Positions 35,097-48,177 are shown, counted from the first letter of the stretch. The stretch: DNA of 64,000 nt from Sinonovacula constricta (GCA_007844125.1 CM017563.1:26504694-26568693), one strand, 5' to 3'. A program made the numbers and translations. Notes: generated by a model not told the origin, from the letters alone.

Positions 35097-36279
35097 TATT
35101 ACAAGGCAAACGGGGACGGGGAGTTGCAGCATCGAAGTTTTGTCGTCAGTGATGAAATGGCACATAATTCGACGTCGGCTCCAGGTACGGGAGGCCCCGG
35201 GTTCGATCCCGGCCCGCGACATACCAAAGTCGTTAAAAATGGTAGTGGTATAGCTTCCTTGCAAAGGCTCGAGCAAATATAAGGGTAGTTCCACGACTGG
35301 TTGGCCCGGTGTCAGGATAATATGACTGGGTGTGGTATCATGCCAGGTGTTCACGGCATGCTATATACAGTGAAGGCAGCACTATATCTGCTTCAAGTGG
35401 ACACCGTCTCCAGATAACTGAAATACTGTTGGTGGGACGATAAACCAAATAAAAAAACAAACAAACATAATTCGAGTACCGTATGTGCATTGTTAGATCA
35501 TTTAGTACATGAATTAAAACTCATAAAGCCTGATCTTACCAAAGTGCATTATTGGACTGACTCACCAGCGTCTCAATACAGAAACAGGTTCATATTTTAT
35601 ACCTTGACATAAGGCAATATATCAAAGCTCGCTAGAACTACTTCGAAGTTGGCCACGGGAAAGGTCCATGAGATGGGCTAGGGGGAACGACAAAGCGTAC
35701 GGCAGACATGGCCATAAAGCAAGGTCGAGTTCAAATACAGTCGGCAGAGGAGTTTTACGCCTGGGGAAAAACTCTACTTTGAATGCAAAGTTCATTTATG
35801 TTGGCACAGAAGAAAACATGCTGTGATGAGCACTCTCAAGACGAAAGCATTGAAAGGGACCATGAAGCTTCATGCGGTGGGTGTCAACGACAACGATAAA
35901 GATGACATACTGATGACCAGAGAAACGTCTTGTTACTGCCCTGTGTGTATATCAGGATCTTTTTGTGAGACATGAAAAAAGAAGATTTAGATGTGAACAG
36001 AATATGCCAAACACAGAGACACTAAATGATGCTGGTCCAGCCCGTGAGACTCTACCGGAAGAGTCTGATGTCACAGATGATCGTTCTGGCCAAAGTGTAG
36101 CTAACACCTTTGCCTCACCATCGTTTGATGAGATCGTTGGGAATATGGTAGCAGTTGTGTATGAAAAGGCCTGGTACATCGGCGAAGTCGAAGAAAAGAA
36201 TGCTAACGATGGTGACTTTCGCATGAACTTTATGATGAACGCAAAACAAATGTACAAGTGGCCTTCAGTGATAGATTGA
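35097..36279 (+). pseudogene. Unclassified DNA-element protein, C-terminal part
   Basis: From about 35100 the reading is ELQHRSFVVSDEMAHNSST. A SINE then interrupts it, and ALLDHLVHELK and VHYWTDSPASQYRNR follow. After a frameshift come FEVGHGKGP (35642-35668), TTKRTADMAIKQGR and SAEEFYAWG, with TAG and TGA replacing conserved codons. The last part (35965-36279) ends with VAVVYEKAWYIGEVEEKN and YKWPSVID. The WTDSPxSQYRN plus HGKGPxDG pair marks a multicopy invertebrate protein family that I cannot name. It may be a transposase, with the Asp of TDSP as a candidate catalytic residue. Confidence 0.65.
35173..35464 (+). mobile_element. 5'-truncated tRNA-derived SINE
   Basis: ACATAATTCGA is present at 35162-35172 and again at 35465-35475, an 11-bp target duplication. 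The element has GGTTCGATCCCGG (B box), a body with AAATGGTAGTGGTATAGC similar to the SINE at 26533, and a tail GGTGGGACGATAAACC followed by A-rich sequence. The A box is missing. Removing it restores an open reading through the outer gene. It resembles the RUDI-type SINEs of molluscs, from memory. Confidence 0.85.
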
Positions 36280-37599
36280 GCTTGGCGTGAACTAAATGAG
36301 ATTTTTTGTCTTGTAAAAAAAACTCTTGTGCCCTCAGGAAAGTCGAAGAGACAAAGACAAAATCAGTGAACGTGAACAGGAATATATTGAAGATTTGTTC
36401 CGTTCTCAAATCGTATAAATGACGGGTAACAAATGATATTTTTTTATACATACGTTACCACGTTACAGTTATCAGTATTGTTAGTGTGAGTTTTTGGCTT
36501 ATTCTTTAGAAGTAAGGTCATGAGTGTTTTAATAAAACATTACATACAAGAATGCATTGAAATTTGTTGCATATATTGTTAATAAATGTTCTCTTATATT
36601 ATCCAGGAAATCAGGATACTTACGTTACATTTATTGTAGTTTTGATTTTATGGCAGTCGCAGACCATAAGGACTTTATTTAAGTTGTACAACAGTCTATG
36701 ACACTAATCTTGTTGAGGCTATGCTTGATGGACTATGTACTAATACATTTGGAAAATTCCGAGTGTCAAATCTATTGGATGGTCTATGACCGTAATAAAT
36801 TTTATTTTCCACATACAGAATAATTATGCCTAGCATAATAATATGATATTAAGTAATGAAAGTTAGTTATAAGTTTAAAATAAGTAATAAATTTTCACAT
36901 GAGAAGATGTTTAGATAAGATTTGTAGCATATTTTAGGTCAAACGTTGTATCATTTTTATCAATACATACGTTACTTTATTATGTATGCTTATTAAGCGT
37001 GTATTGTCTGATAAACCCTTTAACAAACTACATAGTGTTTGGTATTTCTGCAAGTTTACCTATGCACAGTTTCTATTGTGTAAAAACAATTACACGTTTT
37101 TTTCTTTATATCTGAATTTAAAAATGTTATACTTTCATGTTTGTGCGTTCATAATTAAAAGTTGGTATTAAATTATAGTGTTTGTTATTAACCGGTTACT
37201 TATGCGAGGTACGCTATATAACGGTAGGGCAAAGTGACTAAAAATTGAAGGTAAGGGTCTACTTATGCCTTTAAAAAGTTATGCTACACGTTTTTTATGT
37301 TAGTGCCATAAACAAATTCAACGAACAAAAAATGGTGTAATGTAACGTAGGTATTTTAAATGGCAAAACACTATTTATGGGTGTATGTTCACAAACACAC
37401 ATATCTTTAAAACGAAACAATATTTACGGTTCAATTTTTTCTGGTTAACATAGACACGTGTATCTTTGAAACTGACGTTAAGTGACATCGGTGAATTCAG
37501 ATATAATTTCGCATAATTTTGATAGCCTGTATGCACTTTATTAGTTATTTTGGGTCAACATCTTTAAGTTAGACAAAGCTTACTTCCATACATTTATAG
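36280..37599. repeat. 3' flank of the outer DNA element with right cluster of ATACGTTAC motifs
   Basis: ATACATACGTTACCACGTTAC at 36446-36466, GATACTTACGTTAC at 36615-36628, ATACATACGTTAC at about 36963 and GTAACGTAGGTA at 37342-37353 mirror the left cluster. No terminal inverted repeat could be settled. No gene is seen. Confidence 0.55.
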
Positions 37600-38300
37600 C
37601 ACTCAACAGTGCAGATTGCTCAGACCGTAGCGCTTGGCGCCGCCTAGTCAACCTCGGAACCCCACCCACTGGGAATAATAACGCAACGTGTTCAAACCGA
37701 GATGAATACAGACATTTCTTACAGTGCTGATCAAAGCACAAACCAAGCTACTGCCAGCAGCATGACTTCTCATTTGGCTCTACACACCACACTTCTACTC
37801 TAGCAATCATAGCATATCATTTGGATATGAAAATTAAAAGCGTTACCACCATAAAGGCCACTCACCTCACTTACAAGTTATTAATTTTCAAAGAATGAGA
37901 GCGAAAAAAAACTGCCTTCTCATTGTCTGTAAAATAGATTTCGGCGGAATCACTGACAGCGAGGCTTGGATTTATCATAGGTTCTGCAAAGAGAAGGTGC
38001 TATCTGCTAGACGAGACCGAACGAACAGCCCCACGGAGGATGATTGCTCCTAGAGGTACTGGTACTGAACTCATAACATCAAATGCAGATTTGTGCTGCT
38101 TTCTTTCAGTGCCCTGGCAAACCACGACTTGTCAGGTGCAGCCTACACTCAATCCTTACCCTAGCATTAATAAAGCCTACATAGACGAGCTCTGTCTGGA
38201 AATAAAGGAGTTGCACATCAATAACCCCAAATCCACAATCTGAATTGCATGAATCTACAAGACATCTTCTTGGATAAATAAACATTTTACAGGAAGTCTA
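37600..38300 (+). pseudogene. LINE ORF2 endonuclease N-terminus, decayed
   Basis: A frame near 37880-38030 reads INFQRMRAKKNCLL, then TDSEAWIYHRF and DRTNSPTEDD. This fits the start of a LINE endonuclease (N-x-x-S/R-MRAKK, then the Glu of the ETW motif). About 37770-37806 resembles 21001-21037 in the LINE remnant on the other side of the nest. Stops and frameshifts abound. Confidence 0.45.
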
Positions 38301-38409
38301 AACTTTTTACAAAGAAATCCTGAAGACACTATTTTCATGCTAGTTCTGAAAAGTTAGTGATAGTAAGTGACTATGCTATTGTCTTAGTACAGGCATCATT
38401 AAACGTTAT

Positions 38410-39045
38410 CAAGAGGGCCATGGTGGCCCTTTATCGCTCATCAGAGGACACTGTGACCCATGTGACCTTATGACAAAATCACCCAAGATTTCTTGCAGGC
38501 AAACATTCTGGACAAGTTTAGTGATTGGGCTATAAATGTGGTCTCTAGTGTGATCACAAACTTTTTTTAAAAGATTTAACCTATTGACCTACTTTTTGAC
38601 CCCACGTGACCCAATAACAAACTCATCCAAGATTTCAGGCAGACAAAAATTCTGACCAAGTTTGATGAAGTTTGGCCCATACATGTGGCCTCTAGTGTGT
38701 TCACAAGCTTTTTCTAAGATTTGACCTAGTGACCTACTTTTTGATCCCAGGTGACCCAGTTACGAACTCATCCAACATTTCATTCAGGCAAACATTCAAA
38801 AGAAGCTTTGTGAAGATTGGGCAATAATGTGGTCTCTAGAGTGTTCACAAGTTTTTCCTAAAAGTTTACCTTTTGTCCTAGTTTTTGACCCCAGATGACC
38901 CAATTATGAACTCATCCAAGATTTCATGCAGACAAACATTCTGACCAAGTATGATGAAGATTGGATAAAAAATGGCCTCTAGCATGTTCACAAGCTAAAT
39001 TGTTTATGCCACAGACACAGATGAAGGGGTATTAGAAAAGCTCAC
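38410..39045. repeat. Tandem-repeat element with ~145-bp units
   Basis: Four diverged units share TTGACCTA.TGACCTACTTTTTGA, CCCA..TGACCCA, AACTCATCCAAGATTTCA and TGTGGCCTCTAGTGTGTTCACAAG. The block starts GGGCCATGGTGGCCC and ends AAAAGCTCACTTTGAGCAC. I recognise this as a repeat common in mollusc genomes. It splits the LINE ORF2 remnant. Confidence 0.8.
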
Positions 39046-39049
39046 TTTG

Positions 39050-39540
39050 AGCACATTGTGAGAAGCAAGCCGACAGCCTCAATGAAGCAGTAAGTGAATT
39101 TACTGCTGACTTTACAGAACGCATCTCTGAATTTCACACTGGCTCACATCTAGAGGATTCTGCGTCAAAGCCATTGACATGATAGTTCCTGTGTGTCACC
39201 AAAAAAGTATGAAGGCATCAGCCAGTGACCCAAAGGTCAAAGCAGCTATTTTTCAACAGACAATTCAGTAGCATCTTCACAGCCTTCGTACTATTCCAAA
39301 GCCACCAATCTTCAAAAATGGGACAGAAATAACTGATAAATTACAAAATTCTTTAACTTCAGTATGAAGCAAGACTTTTGAACACATTGCACATTCTTAA
39401 GTAATGAAACACCTTGACAGACATCAAATACTTGCTGACCAAATGCAAGGGTTGTAGATATTAAGCCGAAATTCCCCCTAACAGGGCTAATATGTGGTTT
39501 CTTACACATGATATAGGCAAACTGCATGATACCACTTTTA
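39050..39540 (+). pseudogene. LINE ORF2 reverse-transcriptase fragment, decayed
   Basis: Frames read SLNEAVSEFTADFTERISEF, FNRQFSSIFTA, and later VMKHLDRHQILADQMQG near 39400. These match the pre-RT and early palm regions of LINE ORF2. It is the downstream continuation of the 37600-38300 fragment. No catalytic FADD motif is visible. Confidence 0.6.
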
Positions 39541-42500
39541 AGTTATGTCCCTTAATAACAAAAGTTGAGAATTGGGACAGTCAAATACCCTACAGGAATT
39601 TGTGTGTTCCATGATATATAAAAAACATCTTAATCTGTGCATTTAATAAGTGTAATACATGTACTCATATATTTTTTGATACTGCGTAATGAGGGAAACG
39701 GGCAAAAGTTAAAGATAGGATAACATCAAAGTGAGACATTTGTATGTATTTGTATACTTTTATTTGGACATAACATCCAAATATATATGTTTCTACATGA
39801 AAATGATACATAGCATTATAAAGATCATTTAACATTGCAAACAACATAATACAATGCAATGATTCATTTAAATGTTGAATGAAAACTTCATCCAATGTGG
39901 CACTATCCCAAGACCTCAATACATACATGTGAGCTGTCAGTCACCATTAATGATACGATCACTGGCACACTGGTAAACTGCTTCTTTAAACTTGACTTAT
40001 TTAATACCAGGTACAACACCTGCACATGTAGATGATTGAAAAACATTGTTCACTCTTAAATACATAAACAGTAATTGATAATATGTGAATGAAATTTGGT
40101 TATAAAAGAATGGCAGGATTGTGGTGGAGTGTCTCTCGTAGTTATTGGATCATTTTAGTCTACAAATAAATATAAAGGATCAGTAATGTACTCAGGTGCC
40201 AGTTTACATATAAGCTTCATATCAAAATGATACATTTATAATAAGATCATAATTCACAATATAGCACTTTGGCAGCTATACAATTTTTTATAAAATAAAT
40301 AAGAATAACAATTAAAAGCCAAAATATTTATTTTGGGTCTACAAGATTTTTGAAAAAAATCAAAGCTTAAGAATTACCTTCATGATATTTGGTCTTTAAT
40401 CTATTATTTATGCATGCTCATATGCAATGTTTAATGTAAAATAACAGTATAAAATTACCAATTATTCAGTAGACATATAACCCGAGCTAAATTTGTTAGC
40501 TAAAGATAATTCAATGTGTGTGCACACACACACACACGCACACACTCAGAGTATTATCTCCAACTTTGGCTAACAGTGATATAACTACACACACATGTCT
40601 TCAGTTATAACACTTTAAGCTAAAGTGGGAGATATTGATACAGCATTGTAATGGCTGGATCAACAGGAAAGATTCTATGATTTGCTTAGACACATGAAGA
40701 TTCATGTACAGATATATTAAATTATCATTGTTAACCAAATTATGTCAGAAATCACTATAAATGTTTCAAGTGTATAACTGGGGAATGAAAGGTTTTAATT
40801 TCATGCAGTCAGGGGTCACTTCTAATATGCAATGGAAAAATGTATTTTACAAAAAGTGTTTGATTTTTGTGCAAGCACATCATTCATTTATACATTACAG
40901 GTATGAAAAAAGTAACATTTAAATGATTCAGAATTTCTATAAACCTCAGAAAAACCTTGCATCTCATTTGGCGCAATAGGAATGCAAAATTATCATTAAC
41001 ACTATGGAAATACTGGATTCACCAGTGACCATGCATGTCTGCAGATTCCCAACACTCAATTAGGACTATACGGCACCAGAGACATGATTGAGAAGTACAG
41101 GGGTAAAGTAGATGCTGTCAGTAATTGACAAAATGGGCCTGTTATAAATAACAGGGAGCAACTTCCAACTATTGTATCCAATATCCTGCTTAATACCCAC
41201 ACAATTTTACATTATATATGAACATCCACATGTAAAAGCAACTGGATATTATGCTTGAGACTTAACAGCAAATCATGCAGATCCTGGTCATACATCTTCC
41301 AGCAGCAGTAGTGAAGACAACCATTTACATCCAACTATACAAGCACATGTATCACATATGACTAGACATGGACGTAACTGGCAACAAAATGAAGGTGACT
41401 GAATAACTTCATTACAAACAAATAAAGACATAACTTAAGAAAAATTATAAAAAAAAAAAAAACATTAGCAGATTCTATCTAAAAATGGTAAAAACTATTT
41501 TTGTACCACACTGATCAAAGTGTTTAACTGTTTACATCAATCTGTAAAATTTTATAAATATTTCTCTTAAAACTATTTTTGTGGTTATATACTATTTAGC
41601 CTTAGCACAATGACTAAGCTGTCATTGACTATATAACTTTGGTCTGTAATTCCAATTCAGTTAAATACCATTTGATCTTAAAATAATGCATCTTGTAAGT
41701 GAAATTTATCCCTTCGTCACCTCTATTTCAGTGATATTCTGTTCTGTTCAAAAATGGCCATGTTATTTAAAATTACTTACATTTTATTCAGACATTTAAC
41801 CTTTCAATGACCTCTGCTTCAGTAATTAACATTTAACCAATGCCCTCTTTTTCAGTCAAACATGACATTTGACCTTTAAAGATGTTTCGTCATACATTAG
41901 GGGAACCTGTCAAATCTAACTGCTGTACTGTACATACACTACGGATTTTGTGATTGTGCCAGGAAAGCCATGCAGATGCAATGTATCAGTCACTCTGGCA
42001 CAAACATCGCCTCAAAACAGCGTATACAGGTACAATAATTTTATGTTCATGTATCCTCTTCAATAAAACTGGTAAAAAAAGATGTCTTCTAATTACATGT
42101 AATTGCACACGATGAAAACATTGTGGAAGAGGACTTAACGTCTTTTCTCCTGCTTCTTCATGGGCACTTTATATTAGATTTAAACATTACGTAACAAAAT
42201 ATGTAAGGTAGACACACATTCAGATAACACCAAAAATACCCCTCAACAGATTAAGCATTTTTTAAAGAGTTCAATCACTTATAATGCTTTATTTTAATTA
42301 AATGGTAAACAAGTATTTGATAATGAATCATTTGAATTCACCAATAACTTGTTCAAATCCAGACAAATTTCAATCTACTGAATTTGTACTTGTTGCATAC
42401 ATGTAAGTAAACAATACAAGTGGTTTGTAGTGAAGATAAGACTGCATCAGTTGGCAGTTTTAAATATTTGTTCAAGTGTTAAGAGAAATTCTGAGGTAAC

Positions 42501-42850
42501 TTTTTTTCACGTAAAATTAATTAACACTGACACAAACTACAACCTATGACAGGAATGTCAAGACTTATAACTGGTGGCTTTTTTTCTACTGTCACAATAA
42601 TCCAAGTCATTTATTAAAACAAATACACTAGAACCAAGTTTTATTGGCAGTGATCTTATGTCAAAGTAATTTTGAATGGAAATTGCCGGTTACACAACAC
42701 TTAATCTTGTGCCTAATTCTAGAGTTTAAGACAAAAGTTCACAAGAACATTGCACCCTGACCCCAAACAGTTGAAAGCCTAGGATTCAATATTACAACAC
42801 CAAGTATGCTAGCAACATCACACATGTTGGGAATATAAATGTTTAAAATT
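39541..42850. other. AT-rich non-coding DNA
   Basis: No gene is recognisable. A CA/TG microsatellite lies at about 40517-40548 and an A-rich run at 41438-41461. It may include distal 3' sequence of the minus-strand gene at 48178-52205, but nothing in the sequence proves it. Confidence 0.4.
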
Positions 42851-43170
42851 AAAGGTGGAATCCAACAGTTTTGGACCAAATATTTTTTTCTCAAATGACC
42901 AAATGAGTCATTGTCACCTGAAAAGGTCCTGCAAAATGCTATCCATTGATGTCCTAGATCTGTGTGAATTGCGAAGAACACCACTTGTCAAAGCAAACAG
43001 ATAGTTCCTATCTGAGCCTCGTTACAGAGATAGCTATTATTAAACTAAGACAATCCATGACCAGTTAATTTAAGATCACTTTATATCATCTCTGGCTTGT
43101 CTGCCCTGACGTTGGTATCTACTTTAGAAGAGACCACCGCCACTTATTAAGAGATGAAAGAATTGTTACA
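42851..43170 (+). repeat. MITE family copy 1 (right end not found)
   Basis: It starts TTAAAGGTGGAATCCAACAG. It shares ATTGATGTCCTAGATC, TTCCTATCT.AG and GACGTTGGTATCTA-type blocks in order with 48855-49170. It is diverged, in the same orientation, and I find no clear right terminus. Confidence 0.65.
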
Positions 43171-44397
43171 TGCATTTGCTATACATAATAACCACCTTCA
43201 ATCCCCTGATTAATGGATGTTTAACATCAGTTTCTACAACTTTCTATAACATAGAGCTCACATATTTACATCTTTCTATACATCAGGAGTGTGCTATCTA
43301 CATTTTTGCAATTAAGTGGGTAAATAGGTCTTGATTCTTGTTATTGCTTTGTTTTCATGGCACTGTCCTAATGATGGTCAAAATTTGATGGATTGCAGGA
43401 AGGTTAAAAACAGTCTCTCATTATTACTACAATTTGAAGACGGTATCTTATTCATTGCTAAACAACATAAGAAACCAACGGCTCCTGAGCACGAAGATTC
43501 AGTTTCTATTATAATAACTCACCTGAACAGTAGAAAGCAGGTAATTTTTCTTCAGAATAAAATAATTTGATTACATCATTGTAACTTATTATACAATAAT
43601 TGCCCATCAAATGAGGTGTGTGTGTTTTTTTAAAGAAAACAAAAATTAAAATATCATTTTAAGATAGTGAAAAACTATTTCACAACTTCAAAAATTTAAT
43701 AAAAATATCTTTTTAATAGTGGACACTGTTACAAGTGTGATGGCTATATACATTTGTCATAGATACTTCAGATACTCTCCACATTGGTCAGCAACTCTCA
43801 ACTCCAGCCAAAATGTTAAGTGTTGCAAGATAAATTTTCTGCCAGAGCAAGCAATCACACCTAATGAGTCACTCTCATGAATTTGGTGGTCTGCCAAAAC
43901 TGGGGAAATATTAAAAGAAAACAGCCTTAGCAGTACATTAAACAATGATGGTACATCCTCTGTTCACACCTAGTTTCATATATAATTGCACACAGTGTAT
44001 TTTACACCCAGTTACAGTATTTTATTTACCTTCAACAATATCTAATTCTCCATCAGTACTGTGTATTGTTTCTGTTTTCAAGGAAACAATAATTTCAGAT
44101 AGAATGTTCCTGGTAGTTGAGTGGAGAATACAATGTTAACACTCTCACTGCTATTAACTGTAATCAGCTACACATTGTCTCTGGTGTTTAAGTCTGGTCA
44201 GGCTGACCTGTAAATGAGAGAAATATGCACAGATACACCAAGCAAAATACATCTGGTGTTTCCTCTAAAACTGAAGTTAAATGGGGTGCTGTGACCCAGC
44301 AGCGAACTTGTTGACTTTTTAACTCCTTACCAAGGGGGTTGAAGTCAAGTTAAGAACTTTCTTATCTTATGAGGTGGTCTTCCAGCTGACCTGCGTT
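43171..44397. other. Non-coding DNA
   Basis: Short frames on both strands show no domain. Nothing is supported. Confidence 0.4.
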
Positions 44398-45232
44398 GTG
44401 TCATTGATTCTACCCAGGCATATGTCAGGTCTTCCATGTCATTGATTCTACCCAGGCATATGTCAAGTCTTCCATGTTATTGATTCTACCCAGGCATATG
44501 TCAGGTCTTCCATGTCATTGATTCTACCCAGGCATATGTCAGGTCTTCCATGTCATTGATTCTACCCAGGCATATGTCAGGTCTTCCATGTCATTGATTC
44601 TACCCAGGCATATGTCAGGTCTTCCATGTCATTGATTCTACCCAGGCAGATGTCAGGTCTTCCATGTTATTGATTCTACCCAGGCATATGTAGGTCTTCC
44701 ATGTTATTGATTCTACCCAGGCATATGTCAGGTCTTCCATGTCATTGATTCTACCCAGGCATATGTCAGGTCTTCCATGTCATTGATTCTACCCAGGCAT
44801 ATGTCAGGTCTTCCATGTTATTGATTCTACCCAGGCATATGTCAGGTCTTCCATGTCATTGATTCTACCCAGGCATATGTCAGGTCTTCCATGTCATTGA
44901 TTCTACCCAGGCATATGTCAGGTCTTCCATGTCATTGATTCTACCCAGGCAGATGTCAGGTCTTCCATGTTATTGATTCTACCCAGGCATATGTCAGGTC
45001 TTCCATGTTATTGATTCTACCCAGGCATATGTCAGGTCTTCCATGTCATTGATTCTACCCAGGCATATGTCAGGTCTTCCATGTCATTGATTCTACCCAG
45101 GCATATGTCAGGTCTTCCATGTTATTGATTCTACCCAGGCATATGTCAGGTCTTCCATGTCATTGATTCTACCCAGGCATATGTCAGGTCTTCCATGTCA
45201 TTGATTCTACCCAGGCATATGTCAGGTCTTCC
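44398..45232. repeat. 38-bp tandem satellite, about 22 units
   Basis: The unit is TCATTGATTCTACCCAGG followed by CATATGTCAGGTCTTCCATG. Units are highly alike; variants are TTATTG for TCATTG, CAGATG for CATATG and one single-base deletion near 44690. There are no spacers, so it is a satellite and not a CRISPR array. TGGTCTTCCA-type words just outside are inverted between the flanks. Confidence 0.95.
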
Positions 45233-45235
45233 TTC

Positions 45236-48177
45236 ACCAATAATTAGCTGGACCTTGCTATTTTGACCATTTTAGCAATGTAACAAAAATAATTTTTTCC
45301 CTTTAATTTAACCATACACCAGATTTTTTCTGATGGAAGACCAGCTTCAAGAGACATTATAATTTTATTAAATAACATGAGTGATTTTGCCTGAATTTGA
45401 AAATTGACACGAGGGATTTTGTCAACCTATGCTGTATTCAAGGGACATTTTCTAGGAGGAATTTTGCCCAGGAGGAATTGTTTATTTCACTTCCCGGGAT
45501 GTTGCTTTTTTTTACCACACCGAGACAAAAACTATAGAAACCTTGCATTAAGTCTCGTGTTGACAGATGTGGTAAGGAAAATTTGAAGGTGAGGAAATTT
45601 GAAGAAATTTTTGAAAGCCATCTCACCTCTATATTATAATGGAATTCATACTGTTTTGGGCTTGCCTATGTAAGAGCTCTAGTATATTTATTTTAGTTAT
45701 GAAACCCACTGTGTAAATGACCTTTAATTACGATAAGTCCATCTACTTACCGGTATGTGGACATAATTGACTCTTCCTGCAAAACTTTCGAGACAATCAT
45801 TTGATATAACTGGACAATGTAGAAAAAATGAATAACCTGTAGATAATATTTGTCAAAACAAAAAACAGCATGCAAATAGATGTATGTCTGTTCAATTGCA
45901 GCATTTTCTTTTTTCAAACAGTAAATGATTCAGGTTCAATATAATTATCTTCTAATCTAATTAACATAACATTATTGGAAGGGAAGAAAAGTTTATGCGA
46001 TTGACATGTTGCAACAACAGGCTTTTGTCACAGTTGATTGCAGCTTGGAGTCTTGACAGATAGCTGACACTAAGTATAAATATCTGATTAGAGGGGATGA
46101 GATCTCGTCTCTTCCAGCAATTTAGGTACCTGGTATATAGGCACGCATATTATGAAAATAAACATAAACAATATCCATCAAAATTTATATAAAATTGAAT
46201 GTAAAAGAAGTGATTAACCGTTACAGATTTTGTAAGTGGTTAAGATACATGTAATGTTGTTAACACGGATGACATACCTTATTTATTTGCATCCTGCCTT
46301 ACATAAGATTTCAACGTCATATTGTTTTTCGGTTGTTGTTTGTTACTTTTTGTACTGTTATTATAATGTCATCAATGAGAGATAATGGCAAACACGTAAA
46401 TGAATTCAATTGCATGTAAAAAAAATACAGATACAGTAACACACACTATGTGTTCACATGAATCCAAATCATACATCCCTGAAAGACAAGGAATTAATGT
46501 ATATAGGTACTTGATTCTTCATGTAACATGACTATCCCTTATATACCAGAAGTGTAGCTATCTTTTGACATTGGTACTCATGTACATGTTTGTTAGTACA
46601 AAGTCCCTCTATCACATACAGATAAGTATGTCATAAGCAGAGTCTTGCATTAACTATTTCTTAATAGACGCATGTCATGAAATCCTCTAGCAAACAGTGT
46701 CCGAGAAATGCCATTGTCTAAATGTCCTTGACATTTATCGACACTCAAATGCAATCTCTCTGGAATTCAAAGATTCAGATTAAGTGCTGTATTTCTCATA
46801 TGGAAACTTTCCTCCTCTAAACTTTATATCACATGTGTTCAGTTTGAATCATTTCAATATTAAGTCAGCACCCACAATAAAGTGTCTGTAACTTATGTGA
46901 TATATTGCTAAGTTGATTTAGAAACACCTCATATCTGATCTCAGCCTACCCTCTGTACACATGTACCATTGTATGCAGCTGACTGGGGTGGAATAACTTC
47001 AAACAAGACAAACCTACTAACAGTGTAATTTGGACAAAGTGATTTCTGTGAATCTTGAGCACTTTTTTTCCAAACCACTATCACTACTAAATACTTACTT
47101 GTAAGTCACAAACTGTAAGACAAGACTTTCAGATAACCGAACAGAACTACTTTTTGTTGTTGTCCTTTGTCTTCATTGTAAATAATATAGTAGTATATTA
47201 TATTATAAAATATATTACAGTTAACAGTATTTACTTTAACTCATGACTCATTAACCACTGTTAAACTGTTATTTGTTTAAAATGATTAAATATACTTAAA
47301 CAATGATCAAAGCTTAAACTGTTTGCCACTAATTGTCTAAAAGTTCTATTTTTCAAGCTGGATTCCTGGAACTATAAAAATAAACACATTTTACAGTCAA
47401 AACATTTCAAAACTTATTCAAACAATGTTTGGGGAAATGACAAATTATCAATCTTAATTATTACTTGTTAAATTAGTCTGTTTTACCTACAAAAACAATG
47501 CAGTGTACAAAATTATAGGTTTTGCAATCTAGCATTGTGACTTAGCTAAAATGTTGGTAGCCTAGAACTTTTCATTTACCCTTCAAGTGATACCTAGTGT
47601 CCTTTGTAAAACCTACTGACAAATCAAACCTGTTCCTATTCAAAGCATAGGATATGCAACACAGTCTTGATATCTTTAACAAAACTTGTCAACTTCAAAC
47701 AACTGCTATCATCAAGCTATATCATTCTGTATGTCAGCAACATGTCTGCCTATAACTAAACCTGATTTCGAGACTGATGTTCAAGGCAGAAGACTCTTTC
47801 TTCAAGTCTGACTTGTCAAACCATTCTTTAGTGCACACTGTTCAAGAACATTCTCAATGTCTTTTGACGAAATCCAAACTTGGCTTTTGTGCAATGTGGC
47901 TTGTCGACTTGAAGCCTCCAGCCACATCTTTGCAGAAACCATCAAAGCTGTGCATTTTAAAAACCGAGACTTGAGGAATACTGTGATCCAGGCTTGTCAT
48001 GCTGACCATCTCTGCACCACAGAAACATCTCTGGCTGAATATGCTGATGTTTTGCAATCGTAACTAAAACCTTAAATAGGTTGGTACAATTATCAGTGTA
48101 CCATTTTTTAACAATAAGACAGGTATATCAAAACCTGATTGCTAAGCGACGCCTCACAGATGTTTTTAGAGTATAAA
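45236..48177. other. Probable 3' region of FBXO45 and intergenic DNA
   Basis: This AT-rich stretch follows the FBXO45 stop codon on the minus strand and should hold its 3' UTR; I cannot place the poly(A) site. A frame at 47857-48063 is open but shows no known domain. Confidence 0.4.

Noticed and set aside
44398..45232. CRISPR-like array
   Set aside because: Units are directly abutting with no spacers, and the sequence is eukaryotic.
47857..48063. Open frame MSFDEIQTWLL just downstream of FBXO45
   Set aside because: It is short, open on both strands, has no recognised domain, and lies where the FBXO45 3' UTR is expected.
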